64,000 nt of DNA, from positions 54,410 through 118,409 of the forward strand of contig JAFIHA010000045.1 in NCBI GenBank assembly GCA_017848965.1. The letters run 5' to 3'. A program made the translations under genes and the position numbers. The notes under the pieces were generated by a model. It made no database searches. It was given only the letters and a program-made list of their open reading frames with translations, and had not been told where the DNA came from. The stretch comes from Dechloromonas aromatica (nom. nud.) (GTDB taxonomy: Bacteria; Pseudomonadota; Gammaproteobacteria; Burkholderiales; Rhodocyclaceae). Shown one piece after another: positions 50,133-59,103 of the stretch (position 1 is its first letter; each line of letters opens with the position of its first letter).

Positions 50133-51053
50133 ATGAAACTCATCGTTCTCGGCGCCTCGGCCGGCGGCGGCTTTCCGCAGTGGAACTGCAACTGCCGCAA
50201 CTGTGCCGGCGTGCGCGACGGCAGCGTGCGCGCCAAGCCGCGTACCCAGTCGTCGATCTGCGTCGCCGCCGACGACAGTCCGGACTGGGCGCTGCTCAAC
50301 GCCTCGCCCGACATCCTGCAGCAGATCAAGGCGACGCCCGCCCTGCAACCTGCTCGCACGCTGCGCGACACCGGCATCGGCGGCGTGCTGCTGGTCGATG
50401 GCCAGATCGACCACGCCACTGGTCTCTTCATGCTGCGCGAGCAGAAGACGCCGATGGCGCTGTGGTGCACCGACCCGGTTCATGAAGACCTGCGCACCGG
50501 CAACCCAGTGCTGCGCGTGCTCGAACACTATTGCGGCGTCGACCGCCAGCATATCCCGCTCGACGGCACGCCTTTCCGCATGCCCAAGGTGCCGGGCATC
50601 GAATTCTCGGCGCTGCCGCTCTCCAGCAAGGCGGCGCCCTACTCGCCGCACCGCGAGGCGTCGGTGGCCGGCGACAACGTCGGCGTCACCATCACCGACT
50701 TCAACAGCGGCAAGAAGCTCTTCTACGCCCCGGGCCTCGGCGCCCGCACGCCGGAAGTCCATGCCCGCCTGCTGGCAGCCGATTGCGTGATGGTCGACGG
50801 CACCTTCTGGACCGACGACGAGATGATCGCTGCCGGCCTGTCGACCCGGACCGCGCGCGACATCGGCCACCTGCCGCAGTCCGGCACCGGCGGCATGATC
50901 GAATGGCTGGACGAACTGCCGCGCCATGTCCGCAAGATCCTCATCCACATCAACAACACCAACCCGATCCTCGACGAAGCTTCCGCCGAACGCGCCGAAC
51001 TGACGCGCCGCGGCATCGAAGTCGCCGAGGACGGTTGGCTGATCCACATCTGA
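50133..51053 (+). CDS. pqqB: PQQ biosynthesis protein PqqB
   Basis: A metallo-beta-lactamase-fold protein of 306 residues. It starts MKLIVLGASAGGGFPQWNC, a PqqB hallmark, with the CRNCAGVRDG segment after it. PqqB hydroxylates the tyrosine of the PqqA-derived crosslinked intermediate. Its start is about 55 bases after pqqA; pqqC follows after 18 bases. Confidence 0.95.
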   Translation: MKLIVLGASAGGGFPQWNCNCRNCAGVRDGSVRAKPRTQSSICVAADDSPDWALLNASPDILQQIKATPALQPARTLRDTGIGGVLLVDGQIDHATGLFMLREQKTPMALWCTDPVHEDLRTGNPVLRVLEHYCGVDRQHIPLDGTPFRMPKVPGIEFSALPLSSKAAPYSPHREASVAGDNVGVTITDFNSGKKLFYAPGLGARTPEVHARLLAADCVMVDGTFWTDDEMIAAGLSTRTARDIGHLPQSGTGGMIEWLDELPRHVRKILIHINNTNPILDEASAERAELTRRGIEVAEDGWLIHI

Positions 51054-51071
51054 CAACCGGAGAGACGAACC

Positions 51072-51863
51072 ATGATCCGAGCCGACCTTCTGGCCGAACT
51101 TCACGACGCCGACGACGGCCGCCCCGCCTGGAGTCGCGAGGAATTCGAGCGGCAACTGCGCGAAAACGGCAAGGCCTATCACATCCACCACCCGTTCAAC
51201 GTCATGCTGAACACCGGCCACGCGACGCCGGAGCAGATCCGCGGCTGGGTGGCGAACCGCTACTATTACCAGATCGCCATCCCGGTCAAGGACGCGGCGA
51301 TCATGGCCAACTGCCCGGATCGCGAGGTAAGGCGCGGCTGGGTGCAGCGCATTCTCGATCACGACGGTTTCGAGTACGGCCTGCCCGACGGCGAAAAATT
51401 GCGCGACGCCGGCGGCATCGAAGCCTGGATCCGCCTCGGTGAAGCCGTCGGCCTCTCCCGCGCGGAAATCACCGACCTGCGCCACGTCCTGCCCGGCGTG
51501 CGTTTCGCCGTCGATGCCTACATCAACTTCGCCCGCCGCGCGCCGTGGCAGGAGGCCGTCTGCTCGTCGCTGACCGAGCTGTTCGCCCCGGTGATCCACC
51601 GCCAGCGCCTGGCCACCTGGCCGGAGCACTATCCGTGGATCGAATCGTCCGGACTGCAGTATTTCCGCAACCGGACCAGCCAGGCACCGCGCGACGTGAT
51701 CCAGGGGCTCAACGTCACCCTCGATCATTTCCGCAGCCGCGCCCAGCAGGAAAGGGCGATCCAGATTCTCCGGTTCAAGCTCGACATCCTGTGGAGCATG
51801 AACGACGTCATGGCCCAGCACTACGGCACCAACGGCGTCGCGGCCGAACGGCGGGCGGCATGA
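51072..51863 (+). CDS. pqqC: PQQ synthase PqqC
   Basis: A 263-residue heme-oxygenase-fold oxidase that performs the last cyclisation/oxidation in PQQ synthesis. Characteristic stretches are [31 protein letters not shown] and [12 protein letters not shown]. Its stop overlaps the pqqD start (ATGA). Confidence 0.95.
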   Translation: MIRADLLAELHDADDGRPAWSREEFERQLRENGKAYHIHHPFNVMLNTGHATPEQIRGWVANRYYYQIAIPVKDAAIMANCPDREVRRGWVQRILDHDGFEYGLPDGEKLRDAGGIEAWIRLGEAVGLSRAEITDLRHVLPGVRFAVDAYINFARRAPWQEAVCSSLTELFAPVIHRQRLATWPEHYPWIESSGLQYFRNRTSQAPRDVIQGLNVTLDHFRSRAQQERAIQILRFKLDILWSMNDVMAQHYGTNGVAAERRAA

Positions 51864-52135
51864 ACGACGGCACGCCCCGCCTCGGCCACGGCTTCCGCTT
51901 CCAGTGGGAGCCGGCGCAGGACTGCCATGTGCTGCTCTATCCGGAAGGCATGATCAAGCTCAACCGCAGCGCCGGCGAAATCCTCGCCCGCTGCGACGGC
52001 ACGCGCAGCGTACGCGGGATCGTCGCCGAACTCGAACAGACTTTCGCCACCGCCGGCCTGGCCGGCGAGGTCGAAAGCTTCATCGCCATCGCCGTCGAGA
52101 AGCGCTGGCTGCGCCTGGAGCAGGAGACAAGATGA
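51860..52135 (+). CDS. pqqD: PQQ biosynthesis peptide chaperone PqqD
   Basis: A 91-residue RiPP-recognition protein presenting PqqA to PqqE. The family pattern [18 protein letters not shown] is clear near the middle. It overlaps pqqC and pqqE by 4 bases each, consistent with tight co-translation. Confidence 0.93.
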   Translation: MNDGTPRLGHGFRFQWEPAQDCHVLLYPEGMIKLNRSAGEILARCDGTRSVRGIVAELEQTFATAGLAGEVESFIAIAVEKRWLRLEQETR

Positions 52136-53259
52136 ACGCACCGCGCCAACCCGGCCCGCCGATGTGGCTGCTCGCCGAGGTCACCTACCGCTGTCCGCTG
52201 CACTGCGTGTTCTGCTACAACCCGGTCGACTTCGCCAGCCACGAGCACGAGCTGTCCACCGACGACTGGCTGCGCGTGCTGCGCGAAGGCCGCGAACTCG
52301 GCGCCGTGCAATGCGGCTTCTCCGGCGGCGAGCCGCTGCTGCGCGACGATCTCGAAATCCTCGTCGGCGAGGCCCGCCGGCTCGGTTACTACACCAACCT
52401 GATCACCTCCGGCGTCGGCCTCACCGAAGCCCGGCTCGATGCTTTCAAGGCCGCCGGGCTCGACCACATCCAGCTTTCCTTCCAGGATTCGACCCGCGAG
52501 ATCAACGACTTCCTCAGCCATACCCGCACTTTCGACCTCAAGCAGAAGGTCGCCCGAATGATCCGCGAGCGCGGCTGGCCGATGGTGATGAATGTCGTCA
52601 TCCACCGCCTGAACATCGGGCAGATCGGCCGCATCATCGAGATGGCCGACGAACTCGGCGCCGAATACCTGGAACTGGCGAACGCCCAGTACTACTCCTG
52701 GGCGCTGCTCAACCGCGAGCAACTGATGCCCAGCCGCGAACAGCTCCGGGCGGCCGAGGCCATCACCGACGAATGGAAAGCCAAACTGGCCGACCGCATG
52801 CGCATCCTCTTCGTGGTACCGGATTACCACGAAGGCAAACCGAAGAAATGCATGAACGGCTGGGGCAACGTCTTCCTGACCGTGACCCCGGACGGCACCG
52901 CGCTCCCCTGCCACACCGCCCGCATGCTGCCCGGCCTGAGCTTCCCGAACGTCGGCGACAGCAGCCTGCGCGACATCTGGTACGACTCGCCCGGTTTCAA
53001 CCGCTATCGCGGTACCGGCTGGATGAAACAGCCCTGCCGAGACTGCGAGCACAAGGAAGAAGACCTCGGCGGCTGCCGCTGCCAGGCTTATCTGCTCGCC
53101 GGCGATGCCGAGGCCGCCGACCCGGTGTGTCCGAAAAGCCCCAAGCACGAGCGCGTGCTCGACGCGCTGGCGGCCGCCGAAAGGCCGGGCGCCGCGCAAC
53201 GCCCGCTGATCTTTCGCGACCCGCAGGAGAGCCGGCGCCGTTGCGCCGAGGGCGCCTGA
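52132..53259 (+). CDS. pqqE: PqqA peptide cyclase PqqE
   Basis: A radical SAM enzyme of 375 residues, forming the Glu-Tyr C-C crosslink in PqqA. The radical-SAM cluster motif is CPLHCVFC (N-terminal part), and a SPASM domain with CMNGWGN, CHTAR and the CRDCEHKEEDLGGCRC cysteines binds auxiliary clusters. It is the last pqq gene here; pqqF is absent from the window. Confidence 0.96.
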   Translation: MNAPRQPGPPMWLLAEVTYRCPLHCVFCYNPVDFASHEHELSTDDWLRVLREGRELGAVQCGFSGGEPLLRDDLEILVGEARRLGYYTNLITSGVGLTEARLDAFKAAGLDHIQLSFQDSTREINDFLSHTRTFDLKQKVARMIRERGWPMVMNVVIHRLNIGQIGRIIEMADELGAEYLELANAQYYSWALLNREQLMPSREQLRAAEAITDEWKAKLADRMRILFVVPDYHEGKPKKCMNGWGNVFLTVTPDGTALPCHTARMLPGLSFPNVGDSSLRDIWYDSPGFNRYRGTGWMKQPCRDCEHKEEDLGGCRCQAYLLAGDAEAADPVCPKSPKHERVLDALAAAERPGAAQRPLIFRDPQESRRRCAEGA

Positions 53260-53278
53260 GCAGCGCCGCAAGCGGCGC

Positions 53279-53953
53279 TCAGTCGGCCAGCCGGCCGGCC
53301 TGAATACGCAAAACGCGAGCGCAACCGGCGGCGATCGCCCCGTCGTGGGTGACCAGCACCAGCGTCGTACCCTGCTTGGTATTGAGGTCGAACATCAGCT
53401 CGATGACCTGCTGGCCGGTCGCCGCGTCGAGGTTGCCGGTCGGCTCGTCGGCCAGCACCAGCCGCGGTGCCGGCGAAAAGGCGCGGGCCAGCGCGACGCG
53501 CTGCTGCTCGCCGCCGGAAAGGTGCTTTGGGTAGTGCTTGAGGCGATGGCCGAGGCCGACGCGCTCCAGCCAGTCGGCCGCCTGCGCCGCCGCGTCCTTG
53601 CGGCCGGCGAGTTCGAGCGGCAGCATGACGTTCTCCAGCGCGGTCAGCGCCGGCAGTAGCTGGAAGGACTGAAAGACGAAGCCCAGGAGTTTGCCGCGCT
53701 GGACGGCACGCGCGTCCTCGTCGAGGGCGGCGAGCGAGACGCCGTCGAGGCGGATTGCGCCGGCCGTGGGAACATCGAGCCCGGCGAGCAGTCCGAGCAG
53801 CGTGGATTTTCCCGAACCGGAGGCGCCGACGATGGCCACCGTCTCGCCCGGCATGACCGTGAAGGAAATATCCTGCAGAATCGTCAGCGGCGCGCCGCCG
53901 TTATCGACGGTCTTGCCCAGTCCTGTCACTTCAACCACCGGTTTTTCCGCCAT
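53279..53953 (-). CDS. YbbA-type ABC transporter ATP-binding protein
   Basis: A 224-residue ABC ATPase of the LolD/MacB/YbbA class: Walker A GASGSGKST, signature LSGGEQQRVALARA, Walker B LVLADEPTGNLDAA. The ATG at 53953 is preceded by AGGA-type sequence and overlaps the tesA start; a longer frame goes to 54019. It is divergent from tesA, as is E. coli ybbA. The permease partner is not seen next to it. Confidence 0.88.
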   Translation of the reverse strand: MAEKPVVEVTGLGKTVDNGGAPLTILQDISFTVMPGETVAIVGASGSGKSTLLGLLAGLDVPTAGAIRLDGVSLAALDEDARAVQRGKLLGFVFQSFQLLPALTALENVMLPLELAGRKDAAAQAADWLERVGLGHRLKHYPKHLSGGEQQRVALARAFSPAPRLVLADEPTGNLDAATGQQVIELMFDLNTKQGTTLVLVTHDGAIAAGCARVLRIQAGRLAD

Positions 53954-54554
53954 GCGTACCATCCTGTTCCTGTTGTCGCTGCTCGTTGTCGCCCCGTCGG
54001 CCCTGGCCGCCAAGACCATCCTGGTGATGGGCGACTCGCTTTCCGCCGGCTACGGCATCCGCCCGCAACAGGCCTGGCCGTCGCTACTCGCCGACCGGCT
54101 GGCCGATGAACGCCCGGATTATACCGTCGCCAACCTGTCGATCTCCGGTGAAACCACGGCTGGCGGCCGCTCGCGTTTCACCGCCGCGCTGGCCGAGCAC
54201 AAGCCGGCGGTGGTCATCCTGGCGCTCGGCGCCAACGACGGCCTGCGCGGCCTGCCCTTGAGGCAGATGGAAAACAACCTGGAAACGATGATCGCCGCCG
54301 CGCAAAAGGCCGGCGCCCGCGTGCTGCTCGCCGGCATGCGCCTGCCGCCGAATTACGGACCGTACGCCGAGCAGTTCTTCCAGCGTTTCGGCAGCGTCGC
54401 CAAGGCGGAAAAAACCGCCTACCTACCCTTCCTGCTCGAACCGGTGGCCTCCCGCCCGGAACTGTTCCAGGCCGACGGCTTGCATCCGACCGCCGCCGCC
54501 CAGCCACTGCTGCTCGACCACGTCTGGCCGGCGCTGCGCCCGTTACTCAAATAG
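53952..54554 (+). CDS. tesA: Arylesterase/acyl-CoA thioesterase I TesA
   Basis: A 200-residue SGNH hydrolase with a signal peptide. Block I has GDSLSAGYG with Ser29 as nucleophile, block III has GANDGLRG and block V DGLHPT. Periplasmic thioesterase/lysophospholipase/esterase. The ATG at 53952 is part of the CATG that also holds the ATG of the divergent ABC ATPase. It overlaps the convergent methyltransferase gene by 8 bases. Confidence 0.92.
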   Translation: MRTILFLLSLLVVAPSALAAKTILVMGDSLSAGYGIRPQQAWPSLLADRLADERPDYTVANLSISGETTAGGRSRFTAALAEHKPAVVILALGANDGLRGLPLRQMENNLETMIAAAQKAGARVLLAGMRLPPNYGPYAEQFFQRFGSVAKAEKTAYLPFLLEPVASRPELFQADGLHPTAAAQPLLLDHVWPALRPLLK

Positions 54555-55059
54555 GCCGGCGGGCAACGATGGCCTGGCGCTGGCAAGGTTTGGGCTCGCT
54601 CGCGTAGCCCTCGAAGAAGGCGATCTCCAGCAGCCCGGCCGCCGCCGCAACGCTGCACAGTTCGCCCGGGCGGAGCAGGAAATCGGGGTTCGACGGCTTC
54701 CCATACGCCGCATTGCCGTCCATGAAGGTCTCGTAGATCAGCACGCCGCCAGGCAGCAGCAGTGCCAGCAGATCGGGCAGCCGCGCTCGCCAGAGATAAT
54801 TCGTGACGACGATGCCGGCAAAACGACGGCCGGCCAGCGGCCAGACTTCGCCCTCGAGATCAGCACAGACGGTGACGATGCCGGCCACGCCGGCCAGCCG
54901 TTCGAGCGCCGCCGCATCGCGGTCGACGGCGCATACCCGATACCCCAGTTCCGCCAGCCGCCGGGCGTGGCGGCCGCTGCCGCAGGCGAGGTCAAGCACT
55001 TCGCCGCCTGCCGGCAACAAGGCGCTGTAATGTTCGACCCAAGGGGATGGGCGTATCAT
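54547..55059 (-). CDS. SAM-dependent class I methyltransferase
   Basis: A methyltransferase with motif I VLDLACGSGRHARRLA, preceded by SPWVEHYSALLPAGG, typical of a conserved small family of unknown target. From ATG 55059 it is 170 residues; an ATG at 55089 adds ten residues and overlaps the osmC start. No Shine-Dalgarno is obvious. It overlaps tesA at its 3' end. Confidence 0.8.
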   Translation of the reverse strand: MIRPSPWVEHYSALLPAGGEVLDLACGSGRHARRLAELGYRVCAVDRDAAALERLAGVAGIVTVCADLEGEVWPLAGRRFAGIVVTNYLWRARLPDLLALLLPGGVLIYETFMDGNAAYGKPSNPDFLLRPGELCSVAAAAGLLEIAFFEGYASEPKPCQRQAIVARRPI

Positions 55060-55087
55060 GCCCGGCAATTCATCGGAGGAAGCAAAC

Positions 55088-55495
55088 ATGTCAGGCAACG
55101 TCACCGTCAGGGAAAACGGATTGGGAAGATACCAGCAGGAAGTCATCGCCGGCCAGCATCACCTGCTGGCGGGAGAACCCGCCGAAATGGGCGGCGACGA
55201 CGCCGGACCGGCCCCTTTCGATTATGTGATGGCCGGGCTTGGCGCATGCACTTCGATTACCTTGCGCATGTACGCTGAGCGCAAAAATCTGCCGCTGCGC
55301 GAAGTCAAGGTCGAACTGTCGCTGCACAAGGTCGAAATCGACGGCGTCACCCGTAACTGCATCCATCGCCAGATCACGCTCGACGGCGAGCTGAGTACGG
55401 AACAGCGACAAAGGATGCTGGAGATCGCCAACAAGTGTCCGGTTCATCGCGCCCTGTCGCAATCCTTCCTGCTCGATTGCGCGCTGAACGACTAA
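55088..55495 (+). CDS. OsmC family protein
   Basis: A 135-residue OsmC/Ohr-fold protein. It has the pattern GPAPFDYVMAGLGACTSITLRMYAERKNLPL with the first redox cysteine (Cys64), and the second cysteine in NKCPVHRALSQS, so the peroxidatic pair is present. OsmC proteins reduce organic hydroperoxides; whether this one is a hydroperoxidase is not certain. GGAGGA precedes the ATG at 55088. Divergent from the methyltransferase. Confidence 0.88.
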   Translation: MSGNVTVRENGLGRYQQEVIAGQHHLLAGEPAEMGGDDAGPAPFDYVMAGLGACTSITLRMYAERKNLPLREVKVELSLHKVEIDGVTRNCIHRQITLDGELSTEQRQRMLEIANKCPVHRALSQSFLLDCALND

Positions 55496-55507
55496 GTATT
55501 TTCCGAG

Positions 55508-55540
55508 GGTAAATACCAATAGGCGATTCGTGGTATTACC
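55508..55540. repeat. Related inverted elements upstream of the acetyltransferase gene
   Basis: GGTAAATACC at 55508-55517 and GGTATTACC at 55532-55540 lie 14 bases apart, each nearly palindromic. They lie in the 113-base gap before the Pat-type gene. They could be a regulator site; no regulator is known for them. Confidence 0.3.
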
Positions 55541-55608
55541 CGGGCAGCCATGCGAGAATACCGCACTGCAGCATCCCTAAAATATCATCGCCTTAAGCGA
55601 GACCAGCC

Positions 55609-58305
55609 ATGTTGGAACAGCACTATCTCACCGCGCTTTTCGAGCCGAAGTCGGTCGCCGTAATCGGCGCCTCCGACCGCGAGAATTCAGTCGGCAACGT
55701 CATCTTCAAGAACATCCTCAGTTCGGGCTACAAGGGCCGCCTGTACGCGATCAACCCGAAGCACGAGACGATCCAGGGCCAGCCGGCCTACAAGTCGATC
55801 GAGGAAATCGGCGCCCGCGTCGAGATGGCGGTGATCGCCACCCGGCCGCAAACGGTGCCGCAGATCATCGAACAATGCGGCCGCAGCGGGGTGCGCAACG
55901 TCATCGTCATCGCTTCCGGCTTCTCGGAAGCCGGCCACATCGGCGCCGCGCTCGAGCGCAAGGCGATGGAAATTGCCCGCTCCTACAATGTGCGCGTCCT
56001 CGGCCCCAACTGTCTGGGCATCATCCGTCCCGAGCTTGGGCTGAACGCCACCTTCACCAAGATTTCGGCCGCCCCCGGCAACCTCGCCCTGGTCTCGCAA
56101 TCGGGCGCCATGTGCTCGGCCGTGCTGGACTGGGCGCAGGCCAATCAGGTCGGTTTCTCCTCGGTGATTTCGCTGGGCATGACCGCCGATGTCGATTTCG
56201 GCGAAATCCTCGATTACCTGATCTACGACAACCGCACCCACTACATCCTGATGTACGTGGAAGGCATCCGCAATGCCCGCCGCTTCATGAGCGCCCTGCG
56301 TTCGGCAGCCCGGATCAAGCCGATCATCCTGCTGAAGGCCGGTCGCCACGAGGCCGGCTCGCACGCCGCGCGCGTCCACTCGGGCATGGCGGCTGTTTCC
56401 GACACCGTCTTCGACGCCGCCGTGCGCCGCGCCGGCGTCGTCCGCGTCAAGAACGTCGGCCAGCTGTTCTACGCCGCCAAGGCGCTGGCTTCCAAGTTCC
56501 GCCCGCAAGGCGACCGCCTGGCGATCATCACCAACGGCGGTGGCCCGGGCGCGATGGCCGCCGACCGCGCCGGCGACCTCGGCATTCCGCTCGCCGAACT
56601 GTCGGCCGAGACGATGGGCAACCTGAACAAGGTGCTGCCGGCCAACTGGTCGCACAGCAATCCGATCGACATCGGCGGCGACGCAACTCCGGAGCGCTAC
56701 CGCGACGCGCTGTTGTCGATCACCCAGGACCCGAACGTTGACAGCACGCTGGTCATGCTCTCGCCGCAGGCGATGACCGACCCGCTCGGGGTCGCCCAGG
56801 CCATCGTCTCGATCTCCGACAAGCTCAACCGCCGCATCATCTGCTGCTGGATGGGCGAGGCTCAGGTGGCCGAAGCGCGCAGATTGCTCGAAGACTCCGG
56901 CATTCCGGCCTTCCGCATGCCGGAAACGGCGATCGAGTTGTTCCACCACATCTCCAAGTACTACCGCAACCAGAAGCTGCTGCTGCAGACGCCGGAACCG
57001 ACGCGCCAGCACAACCGCCCCGAGGCTGAAGGCGCCAAGATGCTGATCGAGGCGCTGCTCGCCGAGCGGCGTAAGGTGCTGTCGGAAATGGAATCGAAGG
57101 CCATCCTGCGCGCCTTCAAGGTGCCGGTCGCCCAGACCATGGTCGCCCGCACCGCCACCGAAGCCCTGCTGCTCGCCGAGCAGATCGGCTTCCCGGTGGC
57201 GATGAAGGTCGATTCGCCGGACCTGCCGCACAAGTCCGACGCCGGCGGCGTCCGCCTCAACATCCAGAATGCGCCGGCGGTACGCAACGCCTACCACGAC
57301 ATCATCGAAACGGTGCAGAAGCGCAATCCGAACGCCAAGATCAATGGCGTCTCTATCGAGCCCTTCCTGTCCCGTCCGCACGGCCGCGAAATCATGATCG
57401 GCGTGCTGCGCGACCCGATCTTCGGGCCGGTCATCACTTTCGGTGCTGGCGGCTTCGACAACGAAATCTTCAGCGACCGCTCGGTCGCCCTGCCGCCGCT
57501 GAACAAGTTCCTGGCCAAGGACCTGATCGACTCGACGCGTACCGCCAAGATCCTCGACCAGTTCCACAACATGCCGCCGGTCGACCGCGAAGCGCTCAAG
57601 GAAGTCCTGCTCTGCATCTCGGAAATGGTTTGCGAACTGCCGTGGATCATCGAGATGGACCTCAACCCGCTGATCGTCGACGAGCATGGCGCCATCGCCG
57701 CCGATGCGCGCATCGTCATCGACCACGCCAGCAGCAGTTCCGGTGACCGCTACGCGCACATGGCGATCTACCCGTATCCGGTGCACCTGGTCCAGGAATG
57801 GACGATGAACGACGGCCAGGTCGTCACCGTCCGTCCGATCCGCCCGGAAGACGCCGACCTGGAGCAGGAATTCGTCAAATCAATGTCCGACGAATCGCGC
57901 TACTACCGCTTCATGGACACCCTGCGCGAACTGACCCAGACCATGCTGGTGCGCTTCACGCAGATCGACTACGACCGTGAAATGGCACTCGTGGCGACCA
58001 TCGCCGATGACGAAACCGGCAAGGAAAAGCAGATCGGCGTCGCCCGCTACGTGCTCAACCCGGACGGCGAGTCGGTCGAGTTCGCGCTCGCCGTCGGCGA
58101 CGACTGGCAGAAGCACGGCGTCGGCCGCAAACTGATGACGGCGCTGATCGACTGTGCCCGCACCAAGGGTTACCGCGCCGTCGTCGGCGACGTACTGTCG
58201 ACCAACACCAAGATGTTCCGTCTGATGACCAGCCTCGGTTTCACCATCCACCCGCACCCGGAAGACACCGCGGTCAAGCGCGTGGTCAAACCGCTGACCG
58301 GCTGA
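55609..58305 (+). CDS. Bifunctional acyl-CoA synthetase (NDP-forming)-like/GNAT protein acetyltransferase (Pat/YfiQ type)
   Basis: An 898-residue protein with a CoA-binding N-domain (SVAVIGASDRENSVGNVIF), a succinyl-CoA ligase-like middle, an ATP-grasp domain (about 490-710: KSDAGGVRLN) and a C-terminal GNAT domain (about 735-895) with a VARYVLNPDGESVEFALAV-like acetyl-CoA fold. This is the organisation of PatZ/YfiQ, which acetylates lysines and controls acetyl-CoA synthetase. It is encoded alone between osmC and two tiny genes, and followed by a strong terminator. Confidence 0.9.
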   Translation: MLEQHYLTALFEPKSVAVIGASDRENSVGNVIFKNILSSGYKGRLYAINPKHETIQGQPAYKSIEEIGARVEMAVIATRPQTVPQIIEQCGRSGVRNVIVIASGFSEAGHIGAALERKAMEIARSYNVRVLGPNCLGIIRPELGLNATFTKISAAPGNLALVSQSGAMCSAVLDWAQANQVGFSSVISLGMTADVDFGEILDYLIYDNRTHYILMYVEGIRNARRFMSALRSAARIKPIILLKAGRHEAGSHAARVHSGMAAVSDTVFDAAVRRAGVVRVKNVGQLFYAAKALASKFRPQGDRLAIITNGGGPGAMAADRAGDLGIPLAELSAETMGNLNKVLPANWSHSNPIDIGGDATPERYRDALLSITQDPNVDSTLVMLSPQAMTDPLGVAQAIVSISDKLNRRIICCWMGEAQVAEARRLLEDSGIPAFRMPETAIELFHHISKYYRNQKLLLQTPEPTRQHNRPEAEGAKMLIEALLAERRKVLSEMESKAILRAFKVPVAQTMVARTATEALLLAEQIGFPVAMKVDSPDLPHKSDAGGVRLNIQNAPAVRNAYHDIIETVQKRNPNAKINGVSIEPFLSRPHGREIMIGVLRDPIFGPVITFGAGGFDNEIFSDRSVALPPLNKFLAKDLIDSTRTAKILDQFHNMPPVDREALKEVLLCISEMVCELPWIIEMDLNPLIVDEHGAIAADARIVIDHASSSSGDRYAHMAIYPYPVHLVQEWTMNDGQVVTVRPIRPEDADLEQEFVKSMSDESRYYRFMDTLRELTQTMLVRFTQIDYDREMALVATIADDETGKEKQIGVARYVLNPDGESVEFALAVGDDWQKHGVGRKLMTALIDCARTKGYRAVVGDVLSTNTKMFRLMTSLGFTIHPHPEDTAVKRVVKPLTG

Positions 58306-58321
58306 TCGGCGTCGCGCCCAC

Positions 58322-58353
58322 AAAAAAAGCCGGGGTTGCGACCCCGGCTTTTT
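58322..58353. terminator. Terminator downstream of the acetyltransferase gene
   Basis: AAAGCCGGGGT-TGCG-ACCCCGGCTTT with A and T tracts on both sides, positioned 15 bases after the stop. It works in both directions and lies also past the convergent DUF3460-type gene. Confidence 0.9.
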
Positions 58354-58374
58354 CATTGGTAGAACGGCTGTGGC

Positions 58375-58584
58375 TTATTCGCCGAAGAAATTGATGTCGT
58401 AAGGATAGGGCTTCTGCGCCACCTTCGACTCGGCGTTGCGCGCCGTCGTCTCGACATCCTGCGGTTTGTCCCACCACAGCGCGCGCCCGGCCTTCTGGTC
58501 GGCGACCCACTGCGGATTCTTTTCCAGCTGCTCGTTCATCCAGCGCGTGTGATCGGACACGTACCCACTATCGACGACACCCAT
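58375..58584 (-). CDS. DUF3460 family protein
   Basis: A 69-residue protein with the family core YVSDHTRWMNEQLEKNP and GRALWWDKPQD. The start at 58584 has GAGG upstream. DUF3460 is known mainly from betaproteobacteria and has no assigned role. It lies 46 bases downstream of the DUF3567-like gene on the same strand. Confidence 0.8.
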   Translation of the reverse strand: MGVVDSGYVSDHTRWMNEQLEKNPQWVADQKAGRALWWDKPQDVETTARNAESKVAQKPYPYDINFFGE

Positions 58585-58630
58585 GTTGCGAACCTCGAAC
58601 TGATTGAAGAATGGCCGCGATTCTAGCACG

Positions 58631-58864
58631 TCAATGGACGACGATCGGTGTTGCAACGCCGCTGCAGTATTCGTCGAGAAAGGCGTCGATGGTTTCGATG
58701 TCGCGCGCCGCCTCGGGAATGCCGTCGATCGCCGCCCGGAAACTCCAGGCTTCGATACCGTGCAGGAACAACATGCGTCGACTGTCCTTGTCCACCAGTT
58801 CGAAGCCCTGGCAAGACGGATAAGCCAGTACGGAAAAATGCTCGCTGTCGTAGACGATGTTCAT
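58631..58864 (-). CDS. Small conserved protein, DUF3567-like
   Basis: A 77-residue protein with MNIVYDSEHFSVLAYP at the start, FELVDKDSRRMLFLHG in the middle and PIVVH at the end, matching a small betaproteobacterial family I take to be DUF3567. A perfect AAGGAG precedes the ATG. Function unknown. Confidence 0.75.
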   Translation of the reverse strand: MNIVYDSEHFSVLAYPSCQGFELVDKDSRRMLFLHGIEAWSFRAAIDGIPEAARDIETIDAFLDEYCSGVATPIVVH

Positions 58865-58990
58865 GAGCTGACTCCTTTATCTCGCATCTCACGACTTCAA
58901 TTACGGCCGCCAGGGCCAGTTTTCAAGAGCAGCGAACGCATTCGCAAAAGATTTTTTCATGCAATCCATTTCGCATTAAAAAATCACGCC

Positions 58991-59018
58991 TTGCAAAACA
59001 TCAGCTTTTTCTTATAAT
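58991..59018 (+). promoter_or_regulatory. Promoter of the octaheme cytochrome operon
   Basis: TTGCAA (58991-58996) and TATAAT (59013-59018) spaced by 16 bases, about 85 bases before the cytochrome start. The remaining AT-rich stretch 58865-58990 shows no gene. Confidence 0.6.
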
Positions 59019-59103
59019 CAATGACGGTAAGCCTGCGATTGCGGGATGTTTCGGCTTGGGGAGGCCGGACGCTCGCGCCATATACGAAGCCTGAGGAAAT
59101 CAC

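Noticed and set aside
49977-51821. Open frame of about 614 codons on the minus strand
   Set aside because: Antisense to pqqA, pqqB and pqqC, all well supported.
55687-57786. Open frame of about 699 codons on the minus strand
   Set aside because: Antisense to the Pat-type acetyltransferase; composition and lack of motifs mark it as a shadow.
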